A stretch of DNA of 64,000 bases from Sphingomicrobium aestuariivivum (GTDB taxonomy: Bacteria > Pseudomonadota > Alphaproteobacteria > Sphingomonadales > Sphingomonadaceae). The stretch covers positions 620,001 to 684,000 of the forward strand of contig NZ_CP102629.1 of NCBI RefSeq assembly GCF_024721585.1. The letters are read 5' to 3'. The number at the start of each line of letters is the position of its first letter. Within the stretch, counting starts at the first letter, position 1. The notes beneath the pieces were generated by a model. The model made no database searches. It worked only from the letters and a program-made list of their open reading frames with translations, and was not told the DNA's origin. Of this stretch, positions 9,756 to 19,199 are shown one piece after another. Made by a program: the position numbers and the translations under genes.

Positions 9756-11102
9756 TCAGGCCACCAGTCGGATCAGGCGTCCGCCTTCGAAGGCCGGGAT
9801 GCCGGCATGGGAGCAGTCGTCCTCGAACTTGTTGGTGTTGCCGGTCGTGTTGTTGCCCGAGAAGGTGACGCGGCGCGAGACGATGCGGGTGCACACGAAG
9901 GTGCTGGTGCCATCGCCGTTATAGGCCAGCCCCTGGTTGGGGAAGTAGAGCACGCCGGTAATGATGCCGGTCGAGCCGCCGTTGATCTTGTTGGGCGTCT
10001 GCTTGGCCTGGTCGACCGCGCGGCGGTCCTGGTAGACCGCCACGCCAGCCCAGTCACCGCTGGTCGGCGCCGTCAGGGTAAGGCTGGCGCCCGCATTCAT
10101 GTCGAAGGTGCCGATGGTGGCATTGCTGGCACTGTCCGAATTGGTCAGGACGATGGTCACGTCGGTGCCCGTCACCGTGCCCTGGATATTCACGTTGCCG
10201 CCGTCGATATAATAGACGCCGGCGGGCAGGTTGACGGTCTCGCTCGGCCCCACGTCGATGCCCGAGAAGCAGTTGATCGCATCGCCGCCATTGGCGGACT
10301 TACTCGCCGCAAAGTCGTAATCGCCGTTGATCTCGGGCGCGACGCTGATGGTCTCGTTCGGACCGCCGCGCACGACGACCTTTTCGGTGTCGCAGTCGAG
10401 CTCGTCGAGGTTGGGATTGAGGTTGGCGTAGGGGTCTTCCATCTTCGAGACATAAGGGTCGTACTTGTCGACCACCCAGTTATCCGATTCCTGGATGCCG
10501 CCGACCGAGGCGATGACGCTCGCCTCCATCGTCACATTACCCTTTGCGATCGCCGAATTGGGGGCGGTCGAGTTGGTGATCATGCCGCAGTCCATCTCGA
10601 CGCCCGCATTGCCCGAGCCGGTGATACCGGTCGTCGCGGTGTCCTCGAGGCTGATGACGCAATATTCGTCGGTCCCCGGCACCGAGGCCGCAACCGAGGT
10701 CGCCCGGATCTCGGGCGCGCTGGTCATGAACATGCTGCTGAACGACAAAGGACGGGCGACCGAGAGCACGACCTGGACGCGCTGGCGCATGTCGCCGCTG
10801 TCGGCCAGCCGGCTGACCTGCGGATAGCCGGTCGAAAGCGCGATACCCGTGTGGTGGTTGAGCGCGATATCCTTGTCGACCGCATCCTTGACGCCCGCCT
10901 CGGTATCGCTCTGGATGCGTTCGTAGACGCCGGCGATGGCGGCGGAGTCCGCCGCGCGCTGCAACTGACGCTTCCACAGCGTCCACTGGATCGTGTCGGT
11001 GGCAAGCCCCGCCGCCCCGATGAACAGCGGCAATGTGGCGCCCATGACGACGAGCACGTTCCCGCGCTCGTCATTCCAGATCTTGTCAAACAGCTTACGC
11101 AT
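9756..11102 (-). CDS. TadG-like pilus assembly protein with large exported domain
   Basis: 448 residues from the ATG at 11102; a frame up to 11177 adds unconserved sequence. The N-terminus (NDERGNVLVVMGATLPLFIGAAGLA) is the Flp-assembly TadE/G-like segment, one membrane helix with a preceding cleavage-type Glu-Arg-Gly. It continues as DTIQWTLWKRQLQRAADSAAIAG, the usual helical extension of TadG. The exported part (about 100-448) is rich in Gly, Thr and Ser with beta-helix-like repeats and several Cys. It lacks a recognisable vWA metal-binding (MIDAS) motif, unlike many TadG proteins. It begins the three-gene Tad block. Confidence 0.82.
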   Translation of the reverse strand: MRKLFDKIWNDERGNVLVVMGATLPLFIGAAGLATDTIQWTLWKRQLQRAADSAAIAGVYERIQSDTEAGVKDAVDKDIALNHHTGIALSTGYPQVSRLADSGDMRQRVQVVLSVARPLSFSSMFMTSAPEIRATSVAASVPGTDEYCVISLEDTATTGITGSGNAGVEMDCGMITNSTAPNSAIAKGNVTMEASVIASVGGIQESDNWVVDKYDPYVSKMEDPYANLNPNLDELDCDTEKVVVRGGPNETISVAPEINGDYDFAASKSANGGDAINCFSGIDVGPSETVNLPAGVYYIDGGNVNIQGTVTGTDVTIVLTNSDSASNATIGTFDMNAGASLTLTAPTSGDWAGVAVYQDRRAVDQAKQTPNKINGGSTGIITGVLYFPNQGLAYNGDGTSTFVCTRIVSRRVTFSGNNTTGNTNKFEDDCSHAGIPAFEGGRLIRLVA

Positions 11103-11332
11103 GATGTCGCCTCCCGGCTTTCTCCCTATTGCGCCACGGCATAGCGTTCGGATGGTGAGCATATGCTTGCATTTCATGGTTAAGGCTTCGTAACCGCGCG
11201 TCCCCTCGCTCCCCCTTGTGACGGCGGCATAGGCGTCTTACATTGCTGATACAGTGAATTTGGCTTGCCTTGGTCGCCTCCTCTGGTCACCCTCATGGGG
11301 AAACTGGGCATCCAGCCGAAAAGAGGGATTCA

Positions 11333-12541
11333 ATGGCTACCGAGACCAAGACTGCGACCGAGACCGCGACCAAGATCAAGCTCGACCCGCCCGAGGCGCT
11401 GCAGCCGATCGCGACCCACCAGGCCGCCGGCCTCGTGCCCTTGAAGGAAGAGGAGCGCACCCAGCTCGACAACAAGGTCGACAGCTTCGTCGACGAGCTG
11501 GCAGCGCTTGACGCCAACAGCCCCGAATTCGGCAAGAAGGTCGACCAGCTGACCGCGATGGGCCGCAAGGAAATCCAGGAAGCCGCCGGCGCTTCCTCGC
11601 GCTTCCTCGACCGCCCCGTGAAGGCGATCGACAGCGACACCGGCATCGGCGCCGACCTCACCAAGCTGCGCCAGACGGTCGAGGAGCTCGACCCCAGCGA
11701 GAATTCGAAGATGTTCACGGGGCGCAAGCTCCTCGGCATCATCCCCTTCGGCAGCAAGGTGAACCGCTACTTCGACAAATATCGCTCCTCCCAGAGCCAC
11801 ATCTCGGCGATCCTCGACCGGCTCGGCAACGGCAAGGACGAGCTCCTGATGGACAATGCCGCGATCGATACCGAGCGCGCAGGGCTCTGGAAGACGATGC
11901 ACAAGCTCGAGCAGATGATCCACATCTCCAAGCAGCTCGATGCCGCGCTCGAGGCCAAGGCCAACGAATTGGACGCGACCGATCCCGCCAAGGCCAAGGC
12001 GATGCGCGAGAGCGCGCTCTTCTACACGCGCCAGCGCACGCAGGACCTTTTGACGCAGATGGCGGTGACGGTGCAGGGCTATCTCGCCCTCGACCTCGTC
12101 AAGAAGAACAATGTCGAGCTGGTGAAGGGCGTGGACCGCGCCTCGACCACCACCGTGGCAGCGCTCCGCACCGCGGTGACCGTGGCGCAGGCCATGTCCA
12201 ACCAGAAGCTGGTGCTCCAGCAGATCACCGCGCTCAACACGACCACGGCGGGCATGATCGACAGCACCGGTGAACTGTTGAAGTCGAACACCGCGCAGAT
12301 CCACGAGCAGGCGTCCTCATCGACCATCCCGCTCGAGACGCTGCAGCGCGCCTTCCAGAATATCTATGACACGATGGATTCGATCGACCAGTTCAAGCTC
12401 CAGGCGCTCGGCAACATGAAGCAGACCGTCGACGTGCTCGAGGGCGAGGTGAAGAAGTCGAAGGGATATATCGCCCGCGCCGAAGGGGTCGAACAGGCCA
12501 AGCTCGAGAAGCAGCCCTCGCCCTTCGAGGCGCTCGAATAG
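11333..12541 (+). CDS. telA: TelA/KlaA family toxic-anion resistance protein
   Basis: 402 residues from the ATG at 11333, preceded by GAGGGA. The protein is almost entirely helical and charged. The conserved TelA block is visible in the middle: NRYFDKYRSSQSHI, then GKDELLMDNAAI, QLDAALEAKA and VTVAQAMSNQKLVLQQITALN. Members were first linked to tellurite resistance on plasmids, and some to cell-envelope stress and lipid II antibiotics; the molecular activity is unknown. It precedes an XpaC-like membrane protein by 14 bp, a common pairing for this family, so the two probably act together. Confidence 0.9.
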   Translation: MATETKTATETATKIKLDPPEALQPIATHQAAGLVPLKEEERTQLDNKVDSFVDELAALDANSPEFGKKVDQLTAMGRKEIQEAAGASSRFLDRPVKAIDSDTGIGADLTKLRQTVEELDPSENSKMFTGRKLLGIIPFGSKVNRYFDKYRSSQSHISAILDRLGNGKDELLMDNAAIDTERAGLWKTMHKLEQMIHISKQLDAALEAKANELDATDPAKAKAMRESALFYTRQRTQDLLTQMAVTVQGYLALDLVKKNNVELVKGVDRASTTTVAALRTAVTVAQAMSNQKLVLQQITALNTTTAGMIDSTGELLKSNTAQIHEQASSSTIPLETLQRAFQNIYDTMDSIDQFKLQALGNMKQTVDVLEGEVKKSKGYIARAEGVEQAKLEKQPSPFEALE

Positions 12542-12555
12542 GACGGCAATAGACG

Positions 12556-13335
12556 ATGAGTATCGAGGAAGGGGTCGCCGCGGTCGAGCGGCAGGTGCGC
12601 GAGCTGGAACGGCTGCCCGCGGTGCAGGCGCGCACCGATGCATCGGTCGACCGCGCCGACCGCGTGCTGGCCAATCTCGACAGCCCCACCCGCCGACGCG
12701 ACCTCGAACAAATGGGGCGCGACCTCACCGACGGCCTCCTGCGCGCAGGGCTCGCCATCGGGGTGGTCAGCGTCATCACCATCGGCATCGGCATGGTCGT
12801 GCCGATCGGCCTGTTCGGCTTCCTCGCCGCGGTCGGCATCGCCATCGGGCTGGCCGCCATCGCGGCCTTCTTCCCGAAGCGCGCCGCCGCGACGATGGGC
12901 GAGATTTCCGCGAAGATCGGCAATGCCGACCTCGTCACCCGCTTCGACACCTTCCTGGGACGGGTGCGCCGCAACCTGCCGCAGGTCGCGCGCACCGAAC
13001 TCGACGCGCTGCGCCAGCGGGTGAAGGCGATGGAAAAGTTGCTCGCCAATGCCGAGCCGGGCGATCCGCAGGTCGCTGATGCACGCCGCCTCATGAGCCA
13101 GCACCTCCCCCTCCTCATCGAGCGCTACGAGCAAGTGCCCGAAAGCTATCGCCTGACGCGCGACAACGAGGGCCTCACTGCCAACCAGCGGCTCGCCGAC
13201 GGGCTGCGTTCGGGCCGCCATGCGCTCGAGGAACTGGGCGAGAGCCTTGCGAAGAAGGACATGCATGCGCTCGAGAGCCACGGCCGCTTCATGCGCGACC
13301 GCTATGGCGAGAAGAAGAGCGAATTCGACCGCTAG
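12556..13335 (+). CDS. XpaC-like membrane protein paired with TelA
   Basis: 259 residues. A charged N-terminal helix (1-58) precedes a hydrophobic stretch at about 62-106 that fits two closely spaced membrane helices. A long helical cytoplasmic tail follows with a LLANAEPGD linker. XpaC-type proteins are regularly encoded next to telA, and the topology and position here agree, but sequence identity to characterised XpaC cannot be judged by eye. A bidirectional palindromic repeat lies between this gene and the convergent CoA-transferase. Confidence 0.6.
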   Translation: MSIEEGVAAVERQVRELERLPAVQARTDASVDRADRVLANLDSPTRRRDLEQMGRDLTDGLLRAGLAIGVVSVITIGIGMVVPIGLFGFLAAVGIAIGLAAIAAFFPKRAAATMGEISAKIGNADLVTRFDTFLGRVRRNLPQVARTELDALRQRVKAMEKLLANAEPGDPQVADARRLMSQHLPLLIERYEQVPESYRLTRDNEGLTANQRLADGLRSGRHALEELGESLAKKDMHALESHGRFMRDRYGEKKSEFDR

Positions 13336-13360
13336 GTTACGCGGCTTTCTCAACGAAATC

Positions 13361-13440
13361 GTCGCCCCAGCGCAGGCTGGGGCCCATGCCAAGGCGAATA
13401 TTCTCAACGACATGGATCCCAGCCTTCGCTGGGATGACGT
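13361..13440. repeat. Two-arm palindromic intergenic repeat, copy A
   Basis: Arm 1 (13361-13387) holds CCCCAGC/GCTGGGG around 4 nt. Arm 2 (13411-13440) holds ATCCCAGC/GCTGGGAT around CTTC. The arms are inverted relative to each other and separated by about 23 bp. Related copies lie at 41845, 43208 and 50146. This copy separates two convergent genes and abuts the stop codon of the CoA-transferase. Confidence 0.88.
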
Positions 13441-14655
13441 CTAGTTGGTGATGCCTGCGGCCTTAAGGACGCCGAGCGTATTGGCGTCGCAATAATGTGC
13501 CAGCACCTCGCTCGTATGCTCACCCAGCGCGGGCGGCGCGAGAGACGCATCGGCGCGCTGCCCGTCGAGCCGGATCGGCGAGCCGACCATCGGCACCGCG
13601 CCCAAGGCCCCCTCCCCGCGCTGCTGCCTTGCGCCGCGATGCTGCGCCTGCGGGTCGGCAAGCGCCTGGCTCACGCTGTTGATCGGGCCGGCGGGAATGC
13701 CGGCTTCGAGGAGCTTTTCCATCCACTGCGCTGCGGGGGCATCGGCGATGACCGCACCGACCTTGGCGACAATGGCCTCGCGGTTGGCGACGCGCGCGGC
13801 ATTGGTGGCGAAGCGCTCGTCCTCCACCCATTCGGGATGGCCGCAGAGCTTGGCGAGGCGTGCGAACTGGCCGTCATTGCCGACCGCGATGATGAGCGGC
13901 TGGTCCGACGCCATGAAGGGCTGGTAGGGCACGATATTGGGGTGGCTGTTTCCCTGCCGCCCGGGATCGCGCCCCGAGACCATGGCATTCGAGGCCTGGT
14001 TGGCCAGCACGGCGAGCTGGGTGTCGAACAGCGCCATGTCGACATGCGCGCCCTTCCCCGTCGTCTCGCGCTCGTGAAGCGCCGCGAGGATCGCACTTGC
14101 GGTGTACATACCGGTGAAAATGTCGGCGATGGCGACGCCGACGCGTAGCGGCCCGCCATTTTCCATGTCGTCGGGAAGGCCGGTCAGGCTCATCATCCCG
14201 CCCATCGCCTGGATGATGTAATCGTAGCCCGCGCGGGCGGCATAAGGCCCGTCCTGCCCGAAGCCCGTGACCGAGGCGTAGATCAGCTTGGGATTGGCGG
14301 CGCGAAGGCTGGCGGCGTCGAGGCCATATTTGGCGAGCCCGCCGACCTTGTAATTCTCGACCAGCACATCGGCGTCGGCGGCCATCTTGCGGACGACGGC
14401 CGCACCTTCGGGGCTGGAGAAATCGAGCGCGACGCTCTTCTTGCCGCGGTTGGCAGCGAGGAAATAGGCTGCAACGCGCTCGTCCCCATGCTCGTGCCAA
14501 GGCGGCCCCCAATGGCGGGTGTCGTCGCCAGCGCCCGGACGCTCGATCTTGACCACCTCGGCGCCGAGATCGGCGAGCAACTGGGTGCACCACGGCCCCG
14601 CCAGTACGCGGCTGAGGTCGAGAACTTTCAGGCCTGTCAGCGGCGTAGCACTCAT
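13441..14655 (-). CDS. CaiB/BaiF family (class III) CoA-transferase
   Basis: 404 residues from the ATG at 14655, overlapping the upstream stop as ATGA; an ATG at 14670 would add five residues. The N-terminus LTGLKVLDLSRVLAGPWCTQLLADLGAEVVKIE is characteristic of the family, and the region with AGYDYIIQAMGGMM carries the Asp that forms the acyl-aspartyl intermediate in formyl-CoA transferase. The enzyme moves CoA between carboxylic acids; the substrate cannot be told. It is the last gene of a tightly overlapping unit with an FAD oxidoreductase, gor and pgi. Confidence 0.9.
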   Translation of the reverse strand: MSATPLTGLKVLDLSRVLAGPWCTQLLADLGAEVVKIERPGAGDDTRHWGPPWHEHGDERVAAYFLAANRGKKSVALDFSSPEGAAVVRKMAADADVLVENYKVGGLAKYGLDAASLRAANPKLIYASVTGFGQDGPYAARAGYDYIIQAMGGMMSLTGLPDDMENGGPLRVGVAIADIFTGMYTASAILAALHERETTGKGAHVDMALFDTQLAVLANQASNAMVSGRDPGRQGNSHPNIVPYQPFMASDQPLIIAVGNDGQFARLAKLCGHPEWVEDERFATNAARVANREAIVAKVGAVIADAPAAQWMEKLLEAGIPAGPINSVSQALADPQAQHRGARQQRGEGALGAVPMVGSPIRLDGQRADASLAPPALGEHTSEVLAHYCDANTLGVLKAAGITN

Positions 14656-16238
14656 GCCGCATTCCTCCATTTACGCTTGTCCGAAAGAATAGTGCGCGCG
14701 GCATTATGCCCCGGCGCACCGGTCACCCCGCCGCCCGGATGCGCACCCGAGCCGCACAAATAGAGACCCTCGAGCGGCATGCGATAGCTTTGGTCTCCAA
14801 GCCGCGGACGGGCGGAGAAGATCTGGTCGAGCGTCATCTTGCCGTGGAAGATGTCGCCGCCGATGAGGCCGAAACGGGTCTCCAGGTCGGCGGGCGAATG
14901 GATCTGGCGGGCGATGACGCTATCGGCAAAACCCGGCGCATAGCTGTCGACGGTCCTGATGACCGCATCGGCGGCGGCCTCGCGCTCCTCGGCCCACGTC
15001 CGCTTGCCGGGCAGCTTGTAGCGGAAGTGCTGGCAGAAAAGGCTGGCGACATGGTGGTGCTTTGGCGCGAGCGTATCGTCGAGGGTCGAGGGCACGAGCA
15101 TCTCGACAATGGGATCCGCGCTCCACCCGTCGAGCACCGCGCTGGCATGCGCGCGCGCCATATGATCGAGGCTCGGCGCCATGATGATGCCCGCCGTCAG
15201 GTGATCGCCGCGCCCGGGGATGCTGGTGAAGCTCGGCAGGCGTTTGAGCGCGACATTCATGCGGAAGGTCGCGCTCTCGCAGGCCCAGCCGGCATAATGG
15301 GCCGCCGCATCCTCGGGCAGCGCGCCCTCGGGCATGAGCTGCGTGGCGAGGAGGCGCGGATTGGCGTTCGATATGACGACCTTCGAGCGGATCGCCTTGC
15401 CGCCAACCACCACGCCGCAGGCGCGCCCGCCCTCGACGATCACTTCCTCGACCGGCGCGCCGAGGCGGATGTCGCCGCCCGCCTCGCGAACGCTACGCGC
15501 CATCGCCTGCGTGATCGCGCCCATCCCGCCGATGGCGTGGCCCCAGGCGCCCTGCACCCCGTTCGCCTCGCCAAGGAGATGGTGGAGGAGCACATAGGCG
15601 GTCCCCGGCTCGTAGGGGCTGGCGAAATGGCCGACGATGCCGTCGAAGCCGAACAATGCTTTCGCCAGCTCGCCCTCGAAGCGCGCATCGAGCACGTCGC
15701 CCGCGCTCTTGAGGAAGAAGCGGCTGAGCGCATCGACCTCGGCGCGCTCCATGCCGACGACATCGCGCGCCAGCCGGAGCCAGTCGCCGAGCCCCGAAAC
15801 GCTTTTCGCGGCCACGGGCGGCGCCTTCAGCATCCACTTGCGGACCAGCGCGACAAGGCCCTGCAGTTCGGCCTCATAGGCGTCATAGGCGGGCCCGTCG
15901 GGCTTGTGGTGACGGACGATCTCGCTGCGGGTCAGCCCGCCGCGCCCGCTCAGCAGGTAATCGGCCCCGCGCGTGGGCAGGAAATTGTCGACCTTGCGCA
16001 GCACCACCTCGAGCCCGTGGCGGTGCAAATCCATATCGCGGATGATCTGCGGCTGGAGGAGGCTCACCGTGTAGCTGGCGGCCGAGTTGCGGAAGCCCTC
16101 GTGGAACTCATCGGTCACCGCCGCGCCGCCGACCGTGTCGGCGGCCTCGACGACGAGCACGTCCAGCCCCTTTTTCGCGAGGTAGAAAGCGCACGTCAGC
16201 CCGTTGTGCCCCGCCCCGATGACCACCGCGTCATGCAT
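14652..16238 (-). CDS. Phytoene-desaturase-like FAD-dependent oxidoreductase (PYROXD2-like)
   Basis: 528 residues. An N-terminal dinucleotide-binding motif VVIGAGHNGLTCAFYLAKKGLDV is followed by EAADTVGGAAVT, and the C-terminus has GLYLCGSGAHPGGGVTG, the second FAD contact of the CrtI/PYROXD2 group. Such proteins are often annotated as phytoene dehydrogenase-related, but this one is not next to any carotenoid gene and the natural substrate is unknown. Its start overlaps the gor stop by one base (TGATG), so translation is probably coupled. Confidence 0.88.
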   Translation of the reverse strand: MHDAVVIGAGHNGLTCAFYLAKKGLDVLVVEAADTVGGAAVTDEFHEGFRNSAASYTVSLLQPQIIRDMDLHRHGLEVVLRKVDNFLPTRGADYLLSGRGGLTRSEIVRHHKPDGPAYDAYEAELQGLVALVRKWMLKAPPVAAKSVSGLGDWLRLARDVVGMERAEVDALSRFFLKSAGDVLDARFEGELAKALFGFDGIVGHFASPYEPGTAYVLLHHLLGEANGVQGAWGHAIGGMGAITQAMARSVREAGGDIRLGAPVEEVIVEGGRACGVVVGGKAIRSKVVISNANPRLLATQLMPEGALPEDAAAHYAGWACESATFRMNVALKRLPSFTSIPGRGDHLTAGIIMAPSLDHMARAHASAVLDGWSADPIVEMLVPSTLDDTLAPKHHHVASLFCQHFRYKLPGKRTWAEEREAAADAVIRTVDSYAPGFADSVIARQIHSPADLETRFGLIGGDIFHGKMTLDQIFSARPRLGDQSYRMPLEGLYLCGSGAHPGGGVTGAPGHNAARTILSDKRKWRNAA

Positions 16239-17602
16239 CAGCGCATGAGCACCAGTTCTTCCGCCATCGTCGGGTGCAGCGCGATCGTGTCGTCGAACGC
16301 CTGCTTGGTCAGCCCCGCCTTCACCGCGATGGCGGCGGCCTGCATGACTTCAGGCGCCTCGGGTCCGATCATGTGGATGCCGACGACGACATCGGTGTTG
16401 GCATCGACGACCAGCTTGTAAAGCGAGCGCTCGTTGCGGCCCGCGAGCACGTTCTTCATAGCGCGGAAATCGCTGGTGTAGGTCTTGTAGGCCCCGCCCA
16501 GCTTCTCGCGCGCCTCGCTCTCGGTGAGGCCGACGGCGGCGATGGGCGGGTGGCTGAAGACGGCGCTCGGGATATTGTCATAATCGACCGTGCGGTCCTG
16601 CCCGTCGAACAAATTGTCGGCCACCGCATGGCCCTCGCGGATCGCCACGGGGGTGAGCTGGACGCGGTCGGTAACATCGCCCACGGCATAGATGTGATCG
16701 ACGCTGGTGCGGCTATAGTCATCGACGCAGATGGCGCCGCGCTCGCCCGTCTTCACGCCCGCTTCCTCGAGGCCAAGACCCTCGACATTGGGCTCGCGCC
16801 CCGTGGCGAACAGAAGCGCGTCCACTTCCATGTCCTCGCAACCGTTCATGGTGAGGTGGAGCGAGCCGTCCTCATTCTTCTCCACCTTGTCGAAGATCGA
16901 GTTGAAGATGAAGCGGATGCCCTTGGTCATCGAGATCTGGAGAAGGCGGTCGCGGACCTGGTGGTCGTAGCCGCGCAGGATACGATCGCCGCGGTTGACG
17001 ATGGTCACGGTCGAGCCGAACTCGTTGAAGATGCCCGCGAATTCATTGGCGATATAGCCGCCGCCCGCGATGGCGATACGCTTGGGCAGCTTGTCCAACT
17101 TGAAGACGTCGTTGGAGACGATCGCATGATCCTGGCATCCCTCGATGTCGGGCACGTGCGGACGTGCGCCGACGGCGATGAGGATGTTCTTGGCGGTGAC
17201 GCTTGTGCCGTCCGACAGCTTCACCTCATGCCCGCCGCCGAGCGAAGCGCGGCAGTCGTGGATGGTGACGTCATTGCCATTGAGCGTGTTGCGGTAGAGG
17301 CCTTCCAGCCGGTCGACCTCGTCGGCGACGTTATCGCGCAGCTTGGCCCACTCGAAGCTCTTGCGCTCCACTTCCCAGCCGAACTTGGTGCAATCCTGCA
17401 AATCCTCGGCGAAATGGGCGCCATAGACGAGCAGCTTCTTGGGCACGCAGCCACGGATGACGCAGGTCCCGCCGACGCGATATTCCTCGGCGATGCCGAC
17501 GCGAGCGCCATGGCTCGCGGCGATGCGCGCGGCGCGCACCCCGCCCGAGCCCGCGCCGATCACGAACAGGTCATAGTCGAAGTTTTTGTCCTTGGCGCTC
17601 AC
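16238..17602 (-). CDS. gor: Glutathione-disulfide reductase
   Basis: 454 residues. The FAD motif IGAGSGG is at 15-21, the redox disulfide C47/C52 is in GGTCVIRGCVPKK, and H443 in LHPTMAEE is the C-terminal catalytic base. The C-terminal HPT and the GTCVIRGC form separate it from lipoamide dehydrogenase. It reduces oxidised glutathione with NADPH in the cytoplasm. Start overlaps the pgi stop by 4 bp, and pgi upstream makes glucose-6-phosphate available to the NADPH-forming pentose pathway, a reasonable though unproven functional link. Confidence 0.95.
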   Translation of the reverse strand: MSAKDKNFDYDLFVIGAGSGGVRAARIAASHGARVGIAEEYRVGGTCVIRGCVPKKLLVYGAHFAEDLQDCTKFGWEVERKSFEWAKLRDNVADEVDRLEGLYRNTLNGNDVTIHDCRASLGGGHEVKLSDGTSVTAKNILIAVGARPHVPDIEGCQDHAIVSNDVFKLDKLPKRIAIAGGGYIANEFAGIFNEFGSTVTIVNRGDRILRGYDHQVRDRLLQISMTKGIRFIFNSIFDKVEKNEDGSLHLTMNGCEDMEVDALLFATGREPNVEGLGLEEAGVKTGERGAICVDDYSRTSVDHIYAVGDVTDRVQLTPVAIREGHAVADNLFDGQDRTVDYDNIPSAVFSHPPIAAVGLTESEAREKLGGAYKTYTSDFRAMKNVLAGRNERSLYKLVVDANTDVVVGIHMIGPEAPEVMQAAAIAVKAGLTKQAFDDTIALHPTMAEELVLMR

Positions 17603-19119
17603 AGGCCGGCCTTTCCGATCAGCGCCTTGGTCGAGGGGTCGAACTCCTCGCGGGTCTCGGGGTCATCGATGGCGCGCGCCATGTCCTTGCCGAGCTCGAC
17701 GCCATATTGGTCGAAGGGGTTGATGCCGAGCATCACCGCTTCGGCAAAGGTGCGATGCTCATAGAAGGCGATGAGCGCGCCCAATGTATGCGCGTCGAGC
17801 TTGTCGAGCAGCAGCGTGGCGGAGGGACGGTCGCCCGGATAGGCGCGCGCGGCATCCTCGTCATTGGCGCGGCCCGCCATCAGCGCGGCGCCCTGCGCGA
17901 AGGCGTTGAGGAGGAGCTGGCGGTGCTGGCGCGGGTCCTGGCTGTCCTCATTCTCGATCACGGCGACGAATTCGACCGGCACGAGGTGGCTGCCCTGGTG
18001 GAGGAGCTGGAAGACGGCATGCTGGCCGTCGGTCCCCACCCCGCCCCACAGGATGGCGCTGGTCGGGCGGTCGAGCGGGGTGCCGTCGGCGGTGACGCCC
18101 TTGCCGTTACTCTCCATCACCAGCTGCTGGAGATAGGGTGCGAGGAGGCGCAGCCGCTCGTCATAGGCGAAGACGGCGCGCGTCTCGGCGCCGCGGTTCT
18201 GCGTGTAATAGAGGTCGCTGAAAGCCGCGAGGACGGGGGCGTTCTTCTCCACGGGGGACAGCTTGAAGTGGCGGTCCATCGCCGCCGCGCCCTCGAGCAG
18301 CTCTTCGAACTTCTCGTAGCCGAGCGCCAGCGCGATCGACACGCCCACCGCGCTCCACAGCGAATAGCGACCGCCCACGCTCTCGGCGAAGGGCAGGATG
18401 CGGGTCTCGTCGATGCCGCTCTCGATCGCCTTGTCGGGGCTCGCGGTCACCGCGATGACGCGGCCATAGGGATCTTCCATCCCCGCGCCCTCGAGCCAGT
18501 CGATGGCGGCGTCGAGGTTGGTCAGCGTTTCCATCGTCGACCAGCTCTTCGACACGGCGACGACCAGCGTGGTCTCAGGATCGAGACCGATCAGCGCCTC
18601 GTCCATCGCCTCGCCGTCGATATTGGCAACAAAGCGCAGGTCGACATTCTGGCCCTCGCGGCCGAGCGCATCGACGATCAGCGCGGGGCCGAGGACCGAG
18701 CCGCCGATGCCGATGTGCAGCACGGCCTCGATCTCGCCGAAGGCATCGGCCTCGATGGCATCGACGAGCTGGCGCATGCGGCGGCGCATCGCGGCGGCAA
18801 ACTGGTTGTCGTCATTGCCGCCCTCGCCGCGCTCGGCGACATGGGTGGCGGCGCGGCCTTCGGTGGGGTTCACCACCGCGCCCGAGAAGAGTGCCTTGCG
18901 CTGGCCGGCAAGGTCGCTCGCCTCCGCCAGCTCGCCGAACATGGCGACGAGGTCGGCATCGAGATGGGTCTTGGAAAAGTCGAAGCGGATGCCGCAATCC
19001 TCGATCACCAACCGGTCGAGCCGGTCGGGCTCGGCATCGAACAGCGCGCCGATTGGCGGGCCTTCATAATTGGCGATAGTGTCGAGGCGGGCGGCGCGGG
19101 GGTCGGTGCTGTCGTTCAT
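17599..19119 (-). CDS. pgi: Glucose-6-phosphate isomerase
   Basis: 506 residues from the ATG at 19119; the frame runs upstream to 19200 but those residues overlap the divergent lepB region and have no family match. Conserved sites include HIGIGGSVLGPAL, VSKSWSTMETLTNLD (sugar-phosphate-binding Ser/Thr), GGRYSLWSAVG and the C-terminal DQYGVELGKDMA. It interconverts glucose-6-phosphate and fructose-6-phosphate. It is first gene of the pgi-gor-oxidoreductase-CaiB unit. Confidence 0.95.
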   Translation of the reverse strand: MNDSTDPRAARLDTIANYEGPPIGALFDAEPDRLDRLVIEDCGIRFDFSKTHLDADLVAMFGELAEASDLAGQRKALFSGAVVNPTEGRAATHVAERGEGGNDDNQFAAAMRRRMRQLVDAIEADAFGEIEAVLHIGIGGSVLGPALIVDALGREGQNVDLRFVANIDGEAMDEALIGLDPETTLVVAVSKSWSTMETLTNLDAAIDWLEGAGMEDPYGRVIAVTASPDKAIESGIDETRILPFAESVGGRYSLWSAVGVSIALALGYEKFEELLEGAAAMDRHFKLSPVEKNAPVLAAFSDLYYTQNRGAETRAVFAYDERLRLLAPYLQQLVMESNGKGVTADGTPLDRPTSAILWGGVGTDGQHAVFQLLHQGSHLVPVEFVAVIENEDSQDPRQHRQLLLNAFAQGAALMAGRANDEDAARAYPGDRPSATLLLDKLDAHTLGALIAFYEHRTFAEAVMLGINPFDQYGVELGKDMARAIDDPETREEFDPSTKALIGKAGL

Positions 19120-19199
19120 CGAGCGCACCCATAGCGAGTGCAGAACCAATTGCCATCCCCGCTTGACGTGCAGGCGCGGTGCGCCGAAGGGGAAAGCCA

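Noticed and set aside
13361-13440. Palindromic repeats as insertion-sequence ends or a CRISPR array
   Set aside because: Copies lie kilobases apart, have no transposase between them, and show no regular repeat-spacer pattern.
14706-16421. A 571-codon open frame on the plus strand
   Set aside because: Antisense to the FAD-dependent oxidoreductase; no ribosome binding site or recognisable motif.
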